Source: Pyrococcus kukulkanii (GTDB lineage Archaea > Methanobacteriota_B > Thermococci > Thermococcales > Thermococcaceae). From it: a stretch of DNA of 64,000 bases. Under the pieces are notes generated by a model, which was given only the letters and a program-made list of their open reading frames with translations, did no database searches and was not told the origin of the DNA. Every line of letters begins with the position of its first letter. Position 1 is the first letter of the stretch. The translations under genes and the position numbers were made by a program. Positions 61,408 through 64,000 of this stretch are shown one piece after another. The stretch spans positions 1 through 64,000 of the forward strand of contig NZ_JARRIB010000005.1 of the NCBI RefSeq assembly GCF_041647995.1, written 5' to 3'.

Positions 61408-62313
61408 TTAAGGTTGCAACTTAAGAACCTTACCGAACTCTACGTTTATCGTCTCCGGAGACCTCCAGATGTAGGCCCCTTCTCCCTTGTCTATGAACGT
61501 CCTTAGACCAGTTGGAACACCTTGGCTCTCGTATATTGCCGACTGAACGTCAGGATCGTTGTACAGGAGTAAGGTAGGCCCAGGGATTGAGAGAACTTGA
61601 TCCAAAGGATACCTCGTCCCCAATATCGCAACCCTTCTCCTCGCAGGCCTCGTCAGGAGGGGCAACCCAGCGTTGCCGGCCCCAGTGAAAGTCAAAACGG
61701 CAACGTCGTAAAGACCGTAAACGACTCTCCTCCTCCCCTCCATTGCCGCGGCTAGGATTAGAAAGGCCATTCCGGTTAGCGTCACGCTGTTCAGCCCGCT
61801 GAGGTCTATAAGTCCACTCTCAGGAATCTTAACCGGATCTCCAGAAAAGAGCATCTCGTCAAGATCGGTGTAGCCCTCTAAGATTACCTCGCTGTAGTTC
61901 TTCTTGGCCTTGACTGCATCCGCTATCGAGCTAACTTTCCCGGTCACAAAGTCAGCGTAGAGCTTATCGGTTGAGGCGGAATCAAGCTCGTAAATCGTCT
62001 GGACTATGGTAACGGCCGAGTATGGATCTTTTATCATTCCCATCCTCGCCATCTTTAACGGATCCAATCCAGCCGGGTTCCCCTCTTCTATTCTAAGGAC
62101 GCTCTCGAAGAGCCCAGTTGGGAAGTGGCCCGAGGTGTCAAAAACAACTATAGAGTAACCTTTCTCCTTGTACTGGGCCAAGAGATATTCCATGACCTCG
62201 ACGGGATCATCGTCTATCCCTATCACTTTCAGGGTCCTTCCATGATATATTGGGTCATAGTACACCACGCTCTCGTTCTCCAGAATCTTGACTGCAAGCT
62301 TAGAAACCTTCAT
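61408..62313 (-). CDS. Conserved archaeal hypothetical protein
   Basis: 301 residues from the ATG at 62313 (GGTGGAACGTC upstream; the open frame extends 45 codons further into sequence with no coding character). It begins MKVSKLAVKILENESVVYYD, with DDDPVEVMEYLLAQYKEKGY, then SIVVFDTSGHFPTGLFESVL and ATILGTRYPLDQVLSIPG-like strands. HerA/VirB4-like ATPase character is suggested by the DTSGHFP strand and the internal SATDKLYADFVTGK helix, but no Walker A is present. Function unknown; the protein is conserved next to prefoldin in this order as far as I recall. Confidence 0.75.
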   Translation of the reverse strand: MKVSKLAVKILENESVVYYDPIYHGRTLKVIGIDDDPVEVMEYLLAQYKEKGYSIVVFDTSGHFPTGLFESVLRIEEGNPAGLDPLKMARMGMIKDPYSAVTIVQTIYELDSASTDKLYADFVTGKVSSIADAVKAKKNYSEVILEGYTDLDEMLFSGDPVKIPESGLIDLSGLNSVTLTGMAFLILAAAMEGRRRVVYGLYDVAVLTFTGAGNAGLPLLTRPARRRVAILGTRYPLDQVLSIPGPTLLLYNDPDVQSAIYESQGVPTGLRTFIDKGEGAYIWRSPETINVEFGKVLKLQP

Positions 62314-62362
62314 GACGTTCCACCTAAGAAAATGTAAGGAAAGGAGGATATACGGCTTTCGC

Positions 62363-63091
62363 TCAGAAGAGATCCTCGAGCTTAACGTCGATCTTGTCGG
62401 GAATGAATGGAAGGACGTGCCTCGTTGTCTTGGGTGAGAACACTTCACCCTTCTTTACGAGCTCCATGACCTCTTCCTTCGTTGGGGCCTTCCTAATGAA
62501 GACGTAATCTATCTCCCCCTTCTCCATATCCGCTTTGGCGTCTTCTTTAAGGCCGTAGTAGACGAGCTCTATCTCCTTCGCCTGATCCATCTCGTCCAAA
62601 ACCTTGCTCACCTTCTTCTGCTCCTCAAGCTTCCCTGGGATCGCATAGCTCTTCTCGCCGACGAGGGCAAAGGCTATCTCTCCCCTCTCAGCCTCTTCTT
62701 CAGCCTCTGGATCCTCAATTACCTCCAGGCCCTCAGCCTTTAGCCTCTCTATGACCTTGTTAACGTCTCCCTTGAATGCCGGATACCATGTGTAGACCTT
62801 AACCCCCTCATCGAAGTAGTCAAGAATTACCGAGGGGGCCCTCTTTGCACCAAGCTTCTGGAGGCCGGCCCAACGATGGTGACCGTCAACTATCAAGTAC
62901 TCATCGGTTCCTGGGATCTTAGCCAGAAGCATTGGCTTCCAGAATATGCCACTACCGGTAACGCTCTCTATGAAGTCCTCAAGCTCCCTCTGAACGAGCT
63001 GCTCGTGTGGCTTCATTTTGTCAAGCTCGATGAATACGTATTCAACCTTCTTAACTGGAATGTCGTACTTAGGAACCTTCTCGACACCCAT
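62363..63091 (-). CDS. serK: ADP-dependent free serine kinase SerK-like (ParB/Srx fold)
   Basis: 242 residues from the ATG at 63091, giving MGVEKVPKYDIPVKKVEYVF, the start of the T. kodakarensis SerK as I recall it; the open frame is longer. EQLVQRELEDFIESVTGSG and LIVDGHHRWAGLQKLGAKRA (DGHHRW, nucleotide/substrate site) are ParB-like; the rest continues to LPFIPDKIDVKLEDLF. SerK phosphorylates free L-serine to O-phosphoserine with ADP, feeding cysteine synthesis. RBS GGGTGTCG-like; neighbours are unrelated core genes. Confidence 0.88.
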   Translation of the reverse strand: MGVEKVPKYDIPVKKVEYVFIELDKMKPHEQLVQRELEDFIESVTGSGIFWKPMLLAKIPGTDEYLIVDGHHRWAGLQKLGAKRAPSVILDYFDEGVKVYTWYPAFKGDVNKVIERLKAEGLEVIEDPEAEEEAERGEIAFALVGEKSYAIPGKLEEQKKVSKVLDEMDQAKEIELVYYGLKEDAKADMEKGEIDYVFIRKAPTKEEVMELVKKGEVFSPKTTRHVLPFIPDKIDVKLEDLF

Positions 63092-63150
63092 GACGACCAC
63101 CACTATTTTAAATCCATAAAACGTATTAAAGCTTTGGGGAACGGGAGTTG

Positions 63151-63525
63151 TCATTTCGCGTACATCAGCTTGAGCCTGTAAGAGTGTCTCAAACACTCCT
63201 CACCCATGATCCTTAGAATATCCTTAACGCTACCTTCTTCTTGGGCCGAGAGTTCCAGGTACATTCTAGCTAACAGCTCCTCGGCAATTATAGCCTCCCT
63301 CATAAGCTCTTCAAGGGAAGATGGCCTATCTTTTATTTCGGGAAACACTAGCTCCCCCTTTAAGTTAAGATTAACCGTGGATAGGATTTTCTGATGCTTA
63401 AGGCTTTCCTCAGCCAAGAGTTGGAAAGTATCTACAAGAGAGGGATCCTCCTGACTCGCGAACATCTCACCAAGCTTGTACAGATTGTAGAGCTTCCTCT
63501 CTATTGCCACGAGCTCGTCCCTCAT
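63151..63525 (-). CDS. Ferritin-like (rubrerythrin-type) helical protein
   Basis: 124 residues, four-helix bundle: AIERKLYNLYKLGEMFASQE, QLLAEESLKHQKILSTVNLN, LEELMREAIIAEELLARMYL and IMGEECLRHSYRLKLMYAK. ExxH pairs (EESLKH, EECLRH) with the other Glu are consistent with a di-iron centre. Stops and starts overlap the HAD gene by 4 bp (ATGA). Oxidative-stress or iron role by family only. Confidence 0.72.
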   Translation of the reverse strand: MRDELVAIERKLYNLYKLGEMFASQEDPSLVDTFQLLAEESLKHQKILSTVNLNLKGELVFPEIKDRPSSLEELMREAIIAEELLARMYLELSAQEEGSVKDILRIMGEECLRHSYRLKLMYAK

Positions 63526-64000
63526 TCTATCACCTTCAGATAATCAATTAACCTTGCAACGCTGTCCAAGACTAAATCAGGCTTTATGTTGAGCTTTTCA
63601 ATGTCGTTCAGGGTATGAACTCCAGTTAGAACCATTATGGCCTTCATACCAAACCTCTTGGCGAAGGCTATATCCGTGTCGAGCCTATCCCCAACCATCC
63701 AGATCTCCTCCACCCCGAGCTTCTCCCTGACTATCTCGTACATGGGCTCGTTGGGCTTGCCGATTATCAGGGGTTCCCTCTCGGTGGAGGCCCTCAAAGC
63801 GGCAATTATTGAGCCTGCCCCAGGATAAATACCTTCTTCCCCCGGGAACGTCGTGTCAGGGTTCGTCCCTATGAACTTAGCTCCATTCCTTATCGCAAGG
63901 GTTCCGTACTTGAGCTTCTCGTATGTTAGCCCAGGATCGAGGCCAACTACCACGTACTTAACTTCCCTCCATTCCCCCTTTCGGGCATCTTCCACCGTAA
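63522..64000 (-). CDS. HAD-superfamily phosphatase, 5' part outside the window
   Basis: C-terminal about 155 residues; the frame is open to the window edge, so the start lies beyond 64000. YVVVGLDPGLTYEKLKYGTL, NGAKFIGTNPDTTFPGEEGI and PGAGSIIAALRAST are cap and core elements of NagD/4-nitrophenylphosphatase-type HAD proteins. LIIGKPNEPMYEIVREKLGV holds the motif III Lys, and WMVGDRLDTDIAFAKRFGMK motif IV. Substrate unknown. It heads a unit with the ferritin-like gene. Confidence 0.88.
   Translation of the reverse strand, partial: TVEDARKGEWREVKYVVVGLDPGLTYEKLKYGTLAIRNGAKFIGTNPDTTFPGEEGIYPGAGSIIAALRASTEREPLIIGKPNEPMYEIVREKLGVEEIWMVGDRLDTDIAFAKRFGMKAIMVLTGVHTLNDIEKLNIKPDLVLDSVARLIDYLKVIE

Noticed and set aside
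61408-62448. 45-residue N-terminal extension of the 61408 gene
   Set aside because: The extension has no homology-like pattern, and a GGTGGAACGTC site directly precedes the ATG at 62313.

Overview
The window is a chromosomal segment of a hyperthermophilic euryarchaeon of the order Thermococcales, most likely a Pyrococcus species. The evidence is an ADP-dependent glucokinase, an S9 acylaminoacyl peptidase and a glyoxylate reductase close to the P. horikoshii proteins as I recall them, a tungsten aldehyde oxidoreductase with a polyferredoxin partner, a SerK-type serine kinase, a euryarchaeal archaellum operon, archaeal TATA boxes, GGTGA-type ribosome binding sites, many GTG/TTG starts and archaeal tRNAs. 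The species call is inference from remembered proteins.

Layout. 1-1250 holds decayed accessory genes (HsdR fragment, broken vapBC) between two copies of a transposon-end-like motif. 1254-9587 is housekeeping: Sua5, a glycosyltransferase, TrmO, glutamine synthetase, UPF0216, a surface protein and a geranylgeranyl-reductase-like flavoprotein. 9591-15060 is an accessory island of small regulators (LSm/Hfq-like, AbrB, winged helix, ribbon-helix-helix), two unrecognised two-gene units, a frameshifted nuclease-like gene and many inverted repeats; it abuts tRNA-Glu. 15189-26015 is mostly core: ADP-glucokinase with a sugar-regulon operator, signal peptidase, TPR-like proteins, a DMT transporter, acylaminoacyl peptidase, a C/D-box sRNA, vapBC, glyoxylate reductase, a four-CBS protein and NikR. 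26062-27306 has an HTH-MNT/HEPN pair behind three evenly spaced operators, then tRNA-Leu and tRNA-Gln.

27435-31463 is a compact surface-fibre candidate: a membrane winged-helix protein, two DUF1102-type secreted subunits, a leaky-terminator-like hairpin, an enlarged SipW-like signal peptidase, a Cys/His-rich small secreted protein and a DUF5305-type membrane protein. This layout resembles the bacterial tapA-sipW-tasA biofilm-fibre operon. It converges on the archaellum locus (33379-43548, minus strand): earA, an associated methyltransferase, three flagellins, arlC, arlD/E, arlF, arlG, arlH, arlI and arlJ, followed 6 bp later by a large wall-anchored protein that may be part of the same transcript. 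Two TATGTA boxes 12 bp apart upstream of the first flagellin match the EarA recognition sequence I recall.

43727-53420 mixes coiled-coil, HEAT and P-loop ATPase genes with AdoHcy hydrolase, a cyclase-family hydrolase, a WOR5-like tungsten enzyme and a tRNA-binding-domain protein. 53438-58612 is a graveyard of broken MNT/HEPN, VapBC and P-loop ATPase genes laid out around two copies of tRNA-Gly(GCC) and one tRNA-Arg(GCG). 58593-64000 returns to core genes: HEPN-MNT pair, DHH phosphoesterase, DUF3194, prefoldin beta, a conserved hypothetical, SerK, a ferritin-like protein and a HAD phosphatase cut by the window edge.

Several genes carry single-base lesions in short homopolymers. These could be true decay or base-calling errors, and this matters for DUF531, the 13.7 kb nuclease-like gene and the 26.7 kb HEPN gene.
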